A DNA stretch of 64,000 nucleotides from JAMXLO01 sp963812075 (GTDB lineage Bacteria; Pseudomonadota; Alphaproteobacteria; Acetobacterales; Acetobacteraceae): assembly GCA_963812075.1 (NCBI GenBank), contig CAWETN010000017.1:186001-250000 (forward strand), written 5' to 3'. The notes below the pieces were generated by a model. That model was not told where the DNA came from. It was given only the letters and a program-made list of their open reading frames with translations, and made no database searches. The position numbers and the translations under genes are program-made. Shown piece by piece: positions 19,318 through 29,977 of the stretch (positions within the stretch are counted from its first letter, which is position 1; each line of letters begins with the position of its first letter).

Positions 19318-20424
19318 TCAGACCTGCCGATACAGCTTCATCGCGTTGTTGAAGAAGAAGTCGCGCCGCTGCTGCTCGGGCAGCGGCATCGGCAGCACCT
19401 GGGTCGGGTCGTCGTAGTCCCAGTGCGGGTAGTCGGTGGCGAACAGCAGCCGGTCCCAGCCGATCCAGTCGATCGCGTCCAGCACGTGCTCGCGCGGCTG
19501 AGGCTCCTCCATCGGCTGGGTGGTCAACCAGACGCTCTCCCGGATGTATTCGGACGGCGCGCGCTTCAGGTGCGGCGTCTCCTGCTTCAGCCGGTGCCAC
19601 AGCTTGTCGAGCCGCCAGGCGAGCGGCGGCAGCCAGGCAAAGCCGGACTCGATCAGCACCAGCTTGAAGTTCGGGATGCGCTCGAACACGCCCTCGATCA
19701 CCAGGCTGGTGAGGAACGACTGCGAGGACTGCGCGTGACCGACCATGTCCTCGATGTAGAACGACGGCCAGCCGCTGCCGGTGACCGGGTAGCCGCCGAA
19801 GCCGAAGGCATGCACGCCGATCGGCAGGTTGGCGGCGGCGGCGGCCTCGTAGATCTTCCAGTATTGCTTCTGGCCGGGCGGGTTGGCGGTGCGGGTGACC
19901 ATCAACACCTGCACGAAGCGCGGATCGCCGGCCCAGCGCTCGATCTCGGCCACCGCGGCATCGGCATCCTCGTAGGGCACGACGATCGAGCCCTTCAGGC
20001 GCGGCTCGATCAGCCACTCGGCCTCGACCCAGCGGTTCATCGCGCTGGCGACGCCGGCACCGAACTCGCGGTTCTGGAAGCTGGCGCCGTTGTCGCCGGT
20101 CGGGTTCAGGATGCCGAGTTGGATGTTGTTCTCGTCCAGCAGCTGCTTCTGCATGAACGGCAGCGAGCTGCCGGGACGTCCCCCCGGCGGCCAGGCGTCG
20201 CGGCGCGAGGCGTTGGGTTGGCCCTTCGGATAGGCCGGGCCGGCCTGGTAGGCCTGGCGGGGGCGCGACCCGAAGGTCTTCGCCATCTCCACCCAGCGGG
20301 CCTCCATGTAGGGGAACAGGTCCTTGTAGGAGTTGCGCTGCGGGTGGATGTCGCCGTCGGCGATGGCCAGCTTGGAGGTGGCGGGCGACTGGACTGTGGG
20401 GCGGCTGGTGACCTGGACGTTCAT
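19318..20424 (-). CDS. Amidohydrolase 2 family metal-dependent hydrolase/decarboxylase
   Basis: A 368-residue TIM-barrel protein. Metal-site candidates are DGDIHP (residues 23-28), the His in GVHAFG, and Asp in ATDYPHWDYD near the C-terminus. The first motif is DxDxHP instead of HxH, as in decarboxylase-like members. It is a clear paralogue of the protein at 21296-22378, sharing GWP, ESGF-WLP, WRL and TDYPHW blocks. Substrate unknown; an aromatic-acid catabolic step is a reasonable inference. Confidence 0.85.
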   Translation of the reverse strand: MNVQVTSRPTVQSPATSKLAIADGDIHPQRNSYKDLFPYMEARWVEMAKTFGSRPRQAYQAGPAYPKGQPNASRRDAWPPGGRPGSSLPFMQKQLLDENNIQLGILNPTGDNGASFQNREFGAGVASAMNRWVEAEWLIEPRLKGSIVVPYEDADAAVAEIERWAGDPRFVQVLMVTRTANPPGQKQYWKIYEAAAAANLPIGVHAFGFGGYPVTGSGWPSFYIEDMVGHAQSSQSFLTSLVIEGVFERIPNFKLVLIESGFAWLPPLAWRLDKLWHRLKQETPHLKRAPSEYIRESVWLTTQPMEEPQPREHVLDAIDWIGWDRLLFATDYPHWDYDDPTQVLPMPLPEQQRRDFFFNNAMKLYRQV

Positions 20425-20601
20425 CGGACGGTCTCCGGCTGGCGGTGCGGGACTGCCCGCGATTGTGAGCGATCATCGCGGGTATCAGGTTGTGCGACAA
20501 GCCCTGGTCTCAGTCCGCGTGCAGGTTGCCCGGGCACATCCGATCGCTTGAAAGATGCTCCGAGGTAGCGCTAGTTTAGTCTGGTCTAGCCAGGAGGCCA
20601 G

Positions 20602-20847
20602 ATGCCTACAGTCAACATGCTCGAGGCCAAAACCACCCTCTCCCGGCTCGTCGAAGCGGTCGAATCTGGCGCGGAGACCGAGATCATCATCGCCCGCAAC
20701 GGCCGTCCCGCCGCCCGGCTGGTCGCGATCAAACCACCCCAGACCGGCCCGCGCATCGGGGTCGCCGCGGGCAAGTTCGTGGTCCCCAACACGATCGACA
20801 CCGACGAAGCGGCGATTACGGCGCTGTTCACCGGACACGCCGAGTGA
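20602..20847 (+). CDS. Phd/YefM-type antitoxin
   Basis: An 81-residue antitoxin with the typical start TVNMLEAKTTLSRLVEAVE and the ARNGRPAARLV motif, forming the Phd DNA-binding fold, then an acidic tail. GGAGG lies a few bases before the ATG. The stop overlaps the start of the PIN toxin gene by four bases, so the pair is an operon. Confidence 0.88.
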   Translation: MPTVNMLEAKTTLSRLVEAVESGAETEIIIARNGRPAARLVAIKPPQTGPRIGVAAGKFVVPNTIDTDEAAITALFTGHAE

Positions 20848-21241
20848 GGCTGTTGCTCGACACGCACATAGCGCTCTGGGCTGTGGCGGCAGATCCGAAA
20901 CTACCGGCGAAGGCTCGCGAATTGATTGCCGAGCCGACCAACGACGTATTTGTGAGCGCGGTGAGCGTCTGGGAGATCGCGATCAAGCACGCGCTCGCAC
21001 GTGGTGGAGTCAACGACATGCCGATCTCCGCCCGTGAAGCGCTCGGTTATTTTCGTCGAAGTCCGGCTACCTCATTCTGGAGGTCGCTCCCACACACGCC
21101 ATGGGGGTCGAGGCACTGCCGATGCTGCATGCCGATCCGTTTGACCGCATGCTGGTCGCGCAGGCATTCACCGTGCCGCTTCGCCTGCTGACTCACGATC
21201 TTCGGGTGGCACGATACAGCGATACGGTCATCCTGGTCTGA
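20844..21241 (+). pseudogene. PIN-domain toxin gene with frameshift
   Basis: The N-terminal half is a normal PIN domain (Asp6 in LLLDTHIALW, Glu44 in SVWEIAIKHA). After GYF the frame breaks at the T-run 21050-21053. Reading on in the next frame restores a family-like C-terminus, including the conserved DPFDRMLVAQA and LLTHDLRV, ending at TGA 21239-21241. Adding one T would mend the gene. As given, translation stops at 21191 with a 115-residue product lacking the C-terminal acidic residues, so it should be inactive unless the indel is a sequence error. Confidence 0.8.
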
Positions 21242-21295
21242 CCTGCGGGTCACGTGGGATGAGGCGTTGCGTGTTCGGATTCGCAGCCGGCGCCG

Positions 21296-22378
21296 TTAAG
21301 CGGACGTTGAGTGAGCGGTCTCCCCGAGCCGTCGATACGTCTCCCGCGGATTGTCGATCATGATCTTGCGCACCATTTCCCGCGACAGTCCTTCCGGCAG
21401 AACCGCGTCGCCGTCGAACTGCCAGTGCGGGTAGTCGGTGGAGAACAGCAGCATCTCGTCCGACCCCATGTGGTCCATCAGCTTCTGGAACATCTCCGGC
21501 GAGGGCGGGCCATCGCACGGCGTGACCGTCAGCCGCACGTTCTCCCGCACGATGTCGGTCGGCGCGCGGTCCACCCACGGTACCTCCATGCGCAGCCCGC
21601 GCCAGAATTTCGTCAGCCGCCACAGATGCGCCGGCAGCCAGGTGAACCCCGACTCCAGCAGCACGACCTTCAGCTCGGGGAATTTGGTGAACACACCCTC
21701 GCAGACCAGCGACGACAGCGCGGCCTGGAACGCCTGCGCCTGCGCGGCGTAGTCCTCGGTGTAATATGTTGGCCAACCCAGCGGCGTGACCGGGTGGCGA
21801 TAGGCGGAGCCGGCGTGGATGCCGACCGGCAGGCCGTGCTTCTCGGCCGCGGCGTAGATCGGCCAGTAGTGGCGCTTGCCCAGCGGGTGGTCGTGCATCA
21901 CCAGCAGCAGGATCTGCACGAAGCGCTTGTCGGGCGCGACGCGGTTGATCTCCTCCACCGCCAGTTCGGCGTTCTGCATCGGCACCACGATCGAGGCGCG
22001 CAGCCGCGGTTCCTTGTCCAGCCACTCGGCTGCCATCCAGTCGTTCACCGCGCGGGCGAAGCCGGCACCCATGTCCTCGGAGAACAGCAGCTGCACGCCG
22101 TAGAGGCAGTTGCAGATGGCGATTGAGGTGCCGAACGGCGTCAGTGCGTGGGCGCGCAGCGCGTCGAGGTCGGAGCCTGGCTTGCCGTTCGGCAGCCGCC
22201 AGTCGGGGCGCGAGGTGAGCGGCGAGTTGGCCGGATAGGCGATCGACTCCAACTCGTGCACCCCGCGCTGCACGACGATGTCGCGCCAGTGGTCGGACAG
22301 ATAGGGGTGCAGCGCACGGATGTTGGGCACGGCGGGATGGATATCGCAGTCGATGCCGCCGGGTTCGAGGAGGGACAT
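21296..22378 (-). CDS. Amidohydrolase 2 family metal-dependent hydrolase/decarboxylase (second copy)
   Basis: A 360-residue TIM-barrel protein, paralogous to 19318-20424. The metal motifs are DCDIHP at residues 10-15, GIHAGS, and STDYPHWQFD. The two copies are diverged and flank the phd/PIN pair. Both lie in a stretch with a flavoprotein and a PhyH oxygenase gene, so they may belong to a degradation pathway for aromatic or branched acids. Substrate unknown. Confidence 0.85.
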   Translation of the reverse strand: MSLLEPGGIDCDIHPAVPNIRALHPYLSDHWRDIVVQRGVHELESIAYPANSPLTSRPDWRLPNGKPGSDLDALRAHALTPFGTSIAICNCLYGVQLLFSEDMGAGFARAVNDWMAAEWLDKEPRLRASIVVPMQNAELAVEEINRVAPDKRFVQILLLVMHDHPLGKRHYWPIYAAAEKHGLPVGIHAGSAYRHPVTPLGWPTYYTEDYAAQAQAFQAALSSLVCEGVFTKFPELKVVLLESGFTWLPAHLWRLTKFWRGLRMEVPWVDRAPTDIVRENVRLTVTPCDGPPSPEMFQKLMDHMGSDEMLLFSTDYPHWQFDGDAVLPEGLSREMVRKIMIDNPRETYRRLGETAHSTSA

Positions 22379-22494
22379 GCGCAGGCATTCCTGGACTTCG
22401 TGAGCGACGACGATAGCGGCTCGCCCGAACCGGGTCCAACCGAGGCGCGCAGCGCGCCCCGGGTGTGCCGATCACACTCTTGTTCCGCGAAGGC

Positions 22495-23652
22495 TCAGAA
22501 CCGTGCCATTCCTGGTGGCAGGCCGAACAGCACCCGCCCCACCGGTTCCAGGCTGGCCTGCAGGCTCAGCGCGACATGCTGCCCCGCGACGTGGACATCC
22601 CGAAAGCAGCGCTCCAACCGACTGCCCTGGTACACCGCTATGCCGCCCGCCGACTGGTAGGCCAGGTCCACCGCCTGGATTGCGCACTGCGCTGCGTGGC
22701 AGGCCGCCAGCTTCACCGCGGCGCGCGCGCGCAGCGTGATCGCACGGCCCGCCACGGTGTCGTCCCACATGCGGTTCAGCTCGCCGAACAGGTAGGCGCG
22801 ACCCGCGCCCAGCGCCGCCTCGGCGCGCGCCAGGTCTGCCTGAGCGAGCGGTCTGTCGCGCAGCACCGGCCCCACACCGGCGGTCCGCTTCGCCGGCCCG
22901 ATCGCCACCAGCTCCTCGATAGCGGCGCGGGCGATGCCCAGCGTTACCGTGGCGACACCGCTGACGAAAGTGCTGGTCATCGGGATCGCATACAGCGGCC
23001 CAGGCCGGCGCGGCGGTGGTTGGAAGTCCACCAGCGGGACAGTGTGAGCCTCCGGCACGAACAGGTCGGTGACCTGGTAGTCGTTGCTGCCGGTCGCCCG
23101 CAGCCCGCCAACATGCCAGACGTCGAATACCTCGGCGTCGGCGCGGGGAAACAGGCACAGGCGGAATTCCGGGCTGCCGTTCCTCGGCCTGGCGTTGTCC
23201 TCGACGATGCAGTTGCCCAGCACCCACTCGCCATAGCCGATGAAGCTGCCGTAGCCCCAGCGGCCGGTGACGCGGTAGCCGCCCGGCGCGGCGACCGCCT
23301 TGCCGGTGGGGTTCAGCGTGCCGACCAGCGTGCCCAGGCCGCTGCCGAAGATGCGCGCGGCGGCGTCTTCCTCCAGCGCGCCCGAGAGGCGGGCGTAGCC
23401 GGCGGGTATGACGGTGCACCAGCCCACCGATCCGTCCTGGCGCGCCAGTTCCTCGATCACCTCCAGGAACGGCAGCGGTGGCAGTTCCGCGCCGCCCAGC
23501 GCGCGGGGCAGCCACATGCGGAACAGGCCGGCGGCGTGCAGCGCATCGACCAGAGGGCGCGGAAGCTGGCGGTCCCGGTCGAACCGCGCGCGCAGCTCCG
23601 CAACCATCGGCTCCAGGCGTCGCGCGGCGGCGAGGAAATCGGGGTCCGGCAT
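22495..23652 (-). CDS. Acyl-CoA dehydrogenase-fold flavoprotein (possible flavin monooxygenase)
   Basis: A 385-residue protein of the acyl-CoA dehydrogenase superfamily, with the N-terminal helical domain (LPRPLVDALHAAGLFRMWLP), the central beta domain (VTGRWGYGSFIGYGEW, GLRATGSNDYQV) and C-terminal helices. The classical catalytic Glu is not obvious, and the GLRATGSND and HVAGQHVAL motifs resemble HsaA/HpaB-like monooxygenases, so hydroxylation with reduced flavin is possible. The ATG at 23652 follows GGTGGA; 23667 is the alternative. Confidence 0.8.
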   Translation of the reverse strand: MPDPDFLAAARRLEPMVAELRARFDRDRQLPRPLVDALHAAGLFRMWLPRALGGAELPPLPFLEVIEELARQDGSVGWCTVIPAGYARLSGALEEDAAARIFGSGLGTLVGTLNPTGKAVAAPGGYRVTGRWGYGSFIGYGEWVLGNCIVEDNARPRNGSPEFRLCLFPRADAEVFDVWHVGGLRATGSNDYQVTDLFVPEAHTVPLVDFQPPPRRPGPLYAIPMTSTFVSGVATVTLGIARAAIEELVAIGPAKRTAGVGPVLRDRPLAQADLARAEAALGAGRAYLFGELNRMWDDTVAGRAITLRARAAVKLAACHAAQCAIQAVDLAYQSAGGIAVYQGSRLERCFRDVHVAGQHVALSLQASLEPVGRVLFGLPPGMARF

Positions 23653-23728
23653 GGCTGTTCCACCCATCGCTCGCCGGCAGGCTCGTTCCAGATGTTGAAG
23701 CAGGTCAAGGCGGCGCCACCGCCGGTCT

Positions 23729-24268
23729 GTGCAACATGATCGCATACCCAGGGTTTCACTGATCGCCGGAGCCTTGCTCGCCCTGCTCGTCGCTTGCGCG
23801 CAGCACGGCACCAGCGCCGAAGGCGGCGCCGACGGTGCGTCGCTCGCACTCGCGCAGCCCCTCGATGAGACCGGCAATGGCCTCGACAGGATGGCACTGT
23901 CCCAGGTGACAATGGCCATCGCGGATCGCCGGCGCAGCGCAGTACGCGTGGAGTTCTGCGGGCAAGGTCTCCTCCGGCTGGTGCCGCGGCTGATCCGCTG
24001 TCCTGCGCCAGGTCACCCGGCGGCAGCGGACGACGGCAGCGGATGTCTGGAAAGCGTGCTCATCACCCGGCAAGGGGTCCATCCTGGGCGCGGCGACGAG
24101 TATGTCGCCCTGGGTTGCGACTTCGACGGCTGGGTTGGCGTTGGCTTTGACGCTGCCGGCTGGGCGCTGCTCACCGACGGCCTGTTGCGGCACGGCTTCG
24201 GCGACGCGACAATCAGGTGCGTCATGGGAGAGAACTTTTCCCGCCTGTTGTTGCGTGCTCTGCACTGA
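23729..24268 (+). pseudogene. Remnant of peptidase M19 (membrane dipeptidase)
   Basis: The last 55 codons fit the C-terminal end of M19 dipeptidases: EYVALGCDFDGWVGVGFD, WALLTDGLLRHGF, and the closing VMGENFSRLLLRAL. A full-length member needs about 350 residues and the His/Glu metal ligands of the N-terminal part, none of which are visible. The upstream codons begin with a lipoprotein-like signal (LIAGALLALLVACA) and then lose resemblance. I read it as a gene with a large internal deletion. Confidence 0.55.
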
Positions 24269-24298
24269 CGGCGGGCCGAGGAGACAGGAGGAACGCCA

Positions 24299-25151
24299 AT
24301 GAAGGTACTGACCCAGGCTCAGGTGGAGGCGTATCGCCACGACGGCTTCCTGTTTCCCATTCCGGCGCTGTCGCCCGATGAAGTGGCGACCTGCCTCGCC
24401 GGCCTCGCGCGGCTCGAGGGCGAGCTGGGCTGCCCGGTCGCCGAGGCGGAGGTGAAGTGGCGCTCGCACGCCTATGCCCATTCGCCGTGGTTCAACGACC
24501 TGATCCGCCATCCGCGCATCCTGGATGCGATCGAGGACGTGATCGGCCCCGACATCCTGGTGTGGACCAGCACGTTCTTCATCAAGGAGCCGCACTCGCC
24601 GACCTACGCCGCGTGGCACCAGGACGGCACGTATTTCGGCCTGGAGCCGCACGAGCAGGTCTGCGCCTGGGTGGCGCTGACCGACGCCACCGCCGAGGCC
24701 GGCTGCATGGAGCAGCTGTCGTTCCACGGCACGCCGAAGCAGTATCGCCACGCGGCGCTGGGCCTCGCGCACAGCATCAACCGCGCCGGCCAGACCATCA
24801 TCGAGACCGTTCGACGACAGCGCGCCGGTGGCGATGGCGCTGCCGGCGGGCTCGTTCTCGCTGCACCACGAGTTGGCGGTGCACCGGTCGGCACCGAACC
24901 GCGCGGCGCATCGCCGGGTCGGCATCGGGCTCAACTATCTTCCGACGCATGTTCGGGTGAACAGCCCGGTTCGCCTGAAGGCGATGCTGGTGCGCGGCGA
25001 GGACCGCTATGGGCACTTCGAACTGATCGAGCCGCCGTCAGCCGAATGCGACGCGGCGGCGCTGGCGGTGCACCAGGAGGTCAGCGATCGCTACCGCGCC
25101 AATTACAACGTGCAGGTGGAGCGGCACGCGGCGCAGTATGCATCCAGTTGA
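24299..25151 (+). pseudogene. Phytanoyl-CoA dioxygenase (PhyH) family gene with frameshift
   Basis: An Fe(II)/2-oxoglutarate oxygenase gene. The first frame (from ATG 24299, AGGAGG seven bases upstream) contains His107-x-Asp109 in WHQDGTYFG. Around 24806 one base too many (an A) shifts the frame. The rest of the fold, including the distal iron His in LAVHRSAPN and the 2-oxoglutarate Arg region (RRVGIGLNYLP), continues in the next frame to TGA 25151. The uncorrected product lacks the third iron ligand. Mended length is about 283 residues, normal for the family. Confidence 0.8.
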
Positions 25152-25208
25152 ACAACTGTTCACCGCATCCTCCAGGCTCCCGTTCCAGTAGGGTTGCGCG
25201 GTTGCGGG

Positions 25209-25924
25209 TCAGTCCAACTTCAGCGTCGTTCGCAGGAACGTCTTGACAGCCGCTTTTGCCGCTGTTGTTGCGGCAGCGTCGTAGCCAAGGTGCGGTCCGT
25301 GCGCCACGCAGCTGTCCTGGTAGCTGAACGGCCGCCCCGTTTCGCCATTCACCAGCACCCCGTCGGGGCCTTCGCTGATCGTGCAATTACGGACCGTTTC
25401 GAACTTTGGCGACACGGCAGCGGGCTGCGCGCCGAGCGGATTGTCGAAAGCGTGCGACGCGGTGGGATATTCGGTCAATTCAACATCCCGCCCCGCTTTC
25501 TTGAGCCTCTCGGCGTACAGCTTGCAGGCAGCAATCGGATTGTAGTCGTCAAGCGTTCCGCCAAAGATCCGAATGGGCCGATCCATCACATCCGTCTCGT
25601 CAATGAAGGTCGTTTTGCAATCCGGGTAAAAAGGGATGTAAGCGACAAAGCTCACGCCTGAGCGGTTCCACATCTGCTGAAACCGCTTGAGGCTTGCGTA
25701 AAGTGCGGCCTGTCCGCCGCGCGAAAACCCCATGAGCACGATACGCTCGGGTCGACGCGCGGATGCTTCGCCAGCACGTCGAGCGCACGATAGATGTCGA
25801 GAATGAAATTCAGCCGCCCAAGCAGCGCCTGATTGCTGTTGACCTCCACCAGACCGCGACCGGTCATGCCGTCGAGGGCGAACGCAAAATGCCGAGTCAT
25901 TGAGCGTTCGAGCGACCAAGCATC
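25209..25924 (-). pseudogene. Truncated, frameshifted dienelactone-hydrolase-like alpha/beta hydrolase
   Basis: The C-terminal part shows the nucleophile elbow GFSRGG, the acid region GTLDDYNP and the catalytic His in SHAFDN. The stretch before it (DAWSLERS, then the LVEVNSN region) is in another frame, joined at the GGG run 25749-25751 where one base seems lost. The first 60-80 residues of a normal member are missing; instead the gene abuts a degraded vapB. It is therefore both truncated and shifted, a genuine relic. Confidence 0.7.
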
Positions 25925-26086
25925 GACGTTGGCGGACCGGCCTCGATGATCAGCGGCTCACCCTCCTTGCGCATGACGGCATTCACACCCGGCAATTCGC
26001 ACTCGCGCGGGGATGCGGACAGCCTGATTGCGCCCGTTCCTGAACAGCTTGACGTGACGTTCGGGGCAGGGCGACGATTTTGTCAT
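25897..26086 (-). pseudogene. Degraded VapB/AbrB antitoxin gene
   Basis: From ATG 26086 the frame reads HVKLFRNGRNQAVRIP, the standard N-terminus of VapB antitoxins. An extra C in the run at 26009-26012 shifts it. In the next frame the family sequence continues (ECELPG, then AVMRKEGEPLIIEAGPP). The expected acidic C-terminus and the partner vapC are absent, and the sequence runs straight into the hydrolase fragment. Confidence 0.65.
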
Positions 26087-26142
26087 GTGCCACGACATCT
26101 GCCGAATTCGGGCATTTGCAAGCCCACTCTCGCCGCGGAGCG

Positions 26143-27204
26143 TCACACCTCGATCGGAAACGGCCGCGCGAAATGGCAGGCGACGGACCGGCCATCGGCC
26201 AGCGTGCGCAGCGGCGGCACGCTCTCGCGGCACACGTCCTGCGCGATCGGGCAGCGCGGATGGAAGTGGCAGCCCGCCGGCATGCGCGCCGGGCTCGGCA
26301 CGTCGCCGCGCAGGATGATGCGGCGTGCGCTTCCGTTCCGGATCGGGCACCGGGACCGCCGACAGCAGCGCCTGCGTGTAGGGATGGTGCGGCGCGTCGA
26401 ACAGCGCGTCGCGGTCGGCGATCTCCACCAGGCGGCCGAGATACATCACCGCGATCCGGTGTGCGATGTGCCGCACCACCGCGAGGTCGTGCGAGATGAA
26501 CAGGTAGGCGACACCGAGACGCTCCTGCAGGTCCTGCAGCAGGTTCACCACCTGCGAGCGGATCGACACGTCCAGTGCCGACACCGGTTCGTCGGCGACG
26601 ATCAGGCGCGGCTCGGGCGCCAGTGCGCGGGCGATCGCGATGCGCTGGCGCTGGCCGCCGGAGAACTCGAACGGGTAGCGATGCGCGTGCGCCGACTCCA
26701 GCCCGACCAGGCGCAGCAGCTGCATGACCCGCTCGCTGCGCTGCTTCCGGGTGGCGCACAGGCGGTAGACGTCGAGCGGCTCGGCGATGATGTCGGCGAC
26801 GGATTGCCGCGGGCTGAGCGACGAGTAGGGGTCCTGGAACACGATCTGCATGTGGCGGCGCCGTTGCCGCAGCGCGCGATGGCCGAGGCGCAGCAGGTCT
26901 TCGCCGGCGAAGTGGATGCTGCCCGAGGTCGGCTCGGTCAGGCGCAGCAGCATGCGCCCGGTGGTGGACTTGCCGCAGCCCGACTCGCCCACCAGCGCCA
27001 AGGTCTCGCCGGCGGCGAGGTCGAACGACACACCGTCCACCGCGCGCACCTGGCCCATCGTGCGGATGCCCGCGGGGCCACCCGTGATCGGAAAGTGCTT
27101 GGTCAGCGCGCGGACCCGCAGCAGCTGCCGGGGATCAACGACCGCCCCTTCCCCTCGGTCCGCCGTCGCAAGGGAAGGCGGAGTGTTCTGCGCGACCACG
27201 TCCG

Positions 27205-27208
<4 letters not shown>
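26143..27208 (-). pseudogene. Dipeptide/oligopeptide ABC transporter ATPase (DppF-like), frameshifted near the C-terminus
   Basis: Walker A GESGCGKST, Q-loop FQDPYSSLSPRQ, signature FSGGQRQR, and Walker B LIVADEP are intact. The C-terminal oligopeptide-type region is interrupted near 26322 by one extra base. The continuing frame gives RIILRGDVPSP, AGCHFHPRCPIAQDVC and ends at 26143. Because the nucleotide-binding domain is complete, the uncorrected protein may still fold, with a wrong tail running to 25958. The GTG start at 27208 overlaps the upstream ATPase stop (GTGA). Confidence 0.8.
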
Positions 27209-28172
<964 letters not shown>

Positions 28173-28176
<4 letters not shown>

Positions 28177-29042
28177 GCGTCGAGCTCCGGATCGAGCAGG
28201 TCGCGCAGCGCGTCGCCCACCATGTTGAACGCCAGCACCGCGACGGTGATGGCGGCGCCGGCGAACGCCGCGGGCCACGGGTCGCCGACCAGGTCGCCCA
28301 TCCCCTCACGGATCATGTTGCCCCAGCTCGGCGCCGGCGGCTGGGTGCCCAGGCCCAGGAACGACAGCGCCGCCTCCAGCCGGATCGCGGTGGCGATCCA
28401 CAGGCTCAGCGCCACGATCAGCGGCCCGGCGATGTTCGGCAGCACGTGCCGCGCCATGATGGCGAACGGGCCGCGGCCCGAGGCGATCGAGGCGTCGATG
28501 AACGGCTCGCGCCGCACCACCTGCGTCGCCGACCGCGCCAGGCGGACGAAGCGCGGGAACAGCGCGATGGCGATGGCGACGATGGCGGTGCGGAAGCCGG
28601 GGCCAAGCGCCGCGGCGATCATCACGCCCAGCAGCAGCGAGGGAAACGACATCAGCAGGTCGGCGAAGCGGCTGAGCAGCCGGTCAGTCCAGCCGCCGAA
28701 ATAGCCGGCCAGCATGCCGGCCCAGGTGCCGGCGAGCGCGGCCAGCACTGGCGCCGTCACGCCGATCGCCAGCGAAGCCTGGGTGCCCAGCAGCACGCGG
28801 GAGAAGACGTCGCGGCCGAACGCGTCGGTGCCGAACCAGTATTCCGCCGATGGTCCCTGGCTGGCGCTGAGGAAGCTCTGCTCCAGCGGATCGTGCGGCA
28901 CCAGCCAGGGGCCCGCCAGTGCGAGCACGGCCAGTGCCACCACCAGGACCATGCCGATGGTGGCGAGCGTGTTGCCGGCGATGTAGGACGCGACGACGCC
29001 CCGTCGCGCATCGGTGCCAAGCCGTTCGGCGAGATCGCTCAT
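28173..29042 (-). CDS. Dipeptide-type ABC transporter permease (DppC-like)
   Basis: A 289-residue inner-membrane permease with about six hydrophobic segments. It has the N-terminal DppC-type region (LVPHDPLEQ) and the EAA-loop region (ASGRGPFAIMARHVLPNIAG) that contacts the ATPases. It overlaps both neighbours by ATGA/GTGA, which indicates tight co-translation in the operon. Confidence 0.92.
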
Positions 29043-29974
29043 CTGAGGGTGATCCGCGGGTCGATCGCGGCGCAGAGCAGATCGGTCGCCAGGTTCACCA
29101 GAACGACGAAGAAGGCGAACACCACCAGCCCCGCTTGCACCATCGTGTAATCACGTGCGGTGATGCCGCCGATCAGCAGCTGGCCCAGGCCGGGGCGCGA
29201 GAACACCAGTTCCACCGTGATCGTGCCGGACAGGGTGGTGAGCAGGTAGATGCCCATCCCCGTCGTCACCGGGATCAGCGCGTTGCGCAGCGCGTGCTTG
29301 AAGATCACCCAGCGTTCGGCCACGCCCTTGCCGCGCGCTGTGCGCACGTAGTCGCGCCGGAGCACCTCGAGCAGCGACGTCCGGGTCAGGCGCATGACGA
29401 ACGCCGCCATGACCAGGCCGAGCGTGACCCCCGGCAGCACCAGGTGGTGCAACTGGTCGAGGAAACCCTCGCCGCCGCCCAGCATGGGAAACCAGTCGAG
29501 ATGCAGCGAGAAGACGATCAGCAGCAGCACGCCGACATAGAAGTCGGGCAGCGAAAAGCCGGCGAGCGCGAACAGCCGCCCGGCCACATCGGGCGCGCGG
29601 TTGCGCCGCACCGCGGCCCAGGCGCCGAGTGGCAGGCCGACGACGATGCCGATCAGCGTCGCGGCCAGCGCCAGCTCCATCGTGTAGGGCAGGCTGCTGA
29701 GCAGCAGCGCATTGATCGACGTGCCGTTGGTCATCGACACACCGAAATTGCCGGTCAGCGCGTGGCCGACGAAGGCCAGGTACTGAACCCAGAGCGGCTG
29801 ATCCAGGCCCAGCTTCTGGCGGAACGTGGCGATGGCCTCCGGGGTGGCGTACTCGCCCAACGCGGCGATGGCAGGATCGCCCGGCAGGATGCGCAGCGCG
29901 AGGAACACCAGCGTCAGGACCAAAAGAACCGTGGGAATGACCTCGAGACCGCGGCGCAGGATGTAGCTAGGCAT
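29039..29974 (-). CDS. Dipeptide-type ABC transporter permease (DppB-like)
   Basis: A 311-residue permease with about six membrane segments. It starts with the characteristic YILRRGLEVIPTVLLV, has the LPGDPA motif after the first helix, and the EAA-loop ARGKGVAERWVIFKHALRNA. The ATG at 29974 is the family-normal start; the in-frame extension upstream is encoded by a hairpin repeat. It pairs with the DppC-like permease. Confidence 0.92.
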   Translation of the reverse strand: MPSYILRRGLEVIPTVLLVLTLVFLALRILPGDPAIAALGEYATPEAIATFRQKLGLDQPLWVQYLAFVGHALTGNFGVSMTNGTSINALLLSSLPYTMELALAATLIGIVVGLPLGAWAAVRRNRAPDVAGRLFALAGFSLPDFYVGVLLLIVFSLHLDWFPMLGGGEGFLDQLHHLVLPGVTLGLVMAAFVMRLTRTSLLEVLRRDYVRTARGKGVAERWVIFKHALRNALIPVTTGMGIYLLTTLSGTITVELVFSRPGLGQLLIGGITARDYTMVQAGLVVFAFFVVLVNLATDLLCAAIDPRITLR

Positions 29975-29977
29975 CGA

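Noticed and set aside
23756..24934. A 392-codon minus-strand frame opposite the dipeptidase remnant and PhyH gene
   Set aside because: The plus strand carries PhyH and M19 signatures; the minus frame has no recognisable domain.
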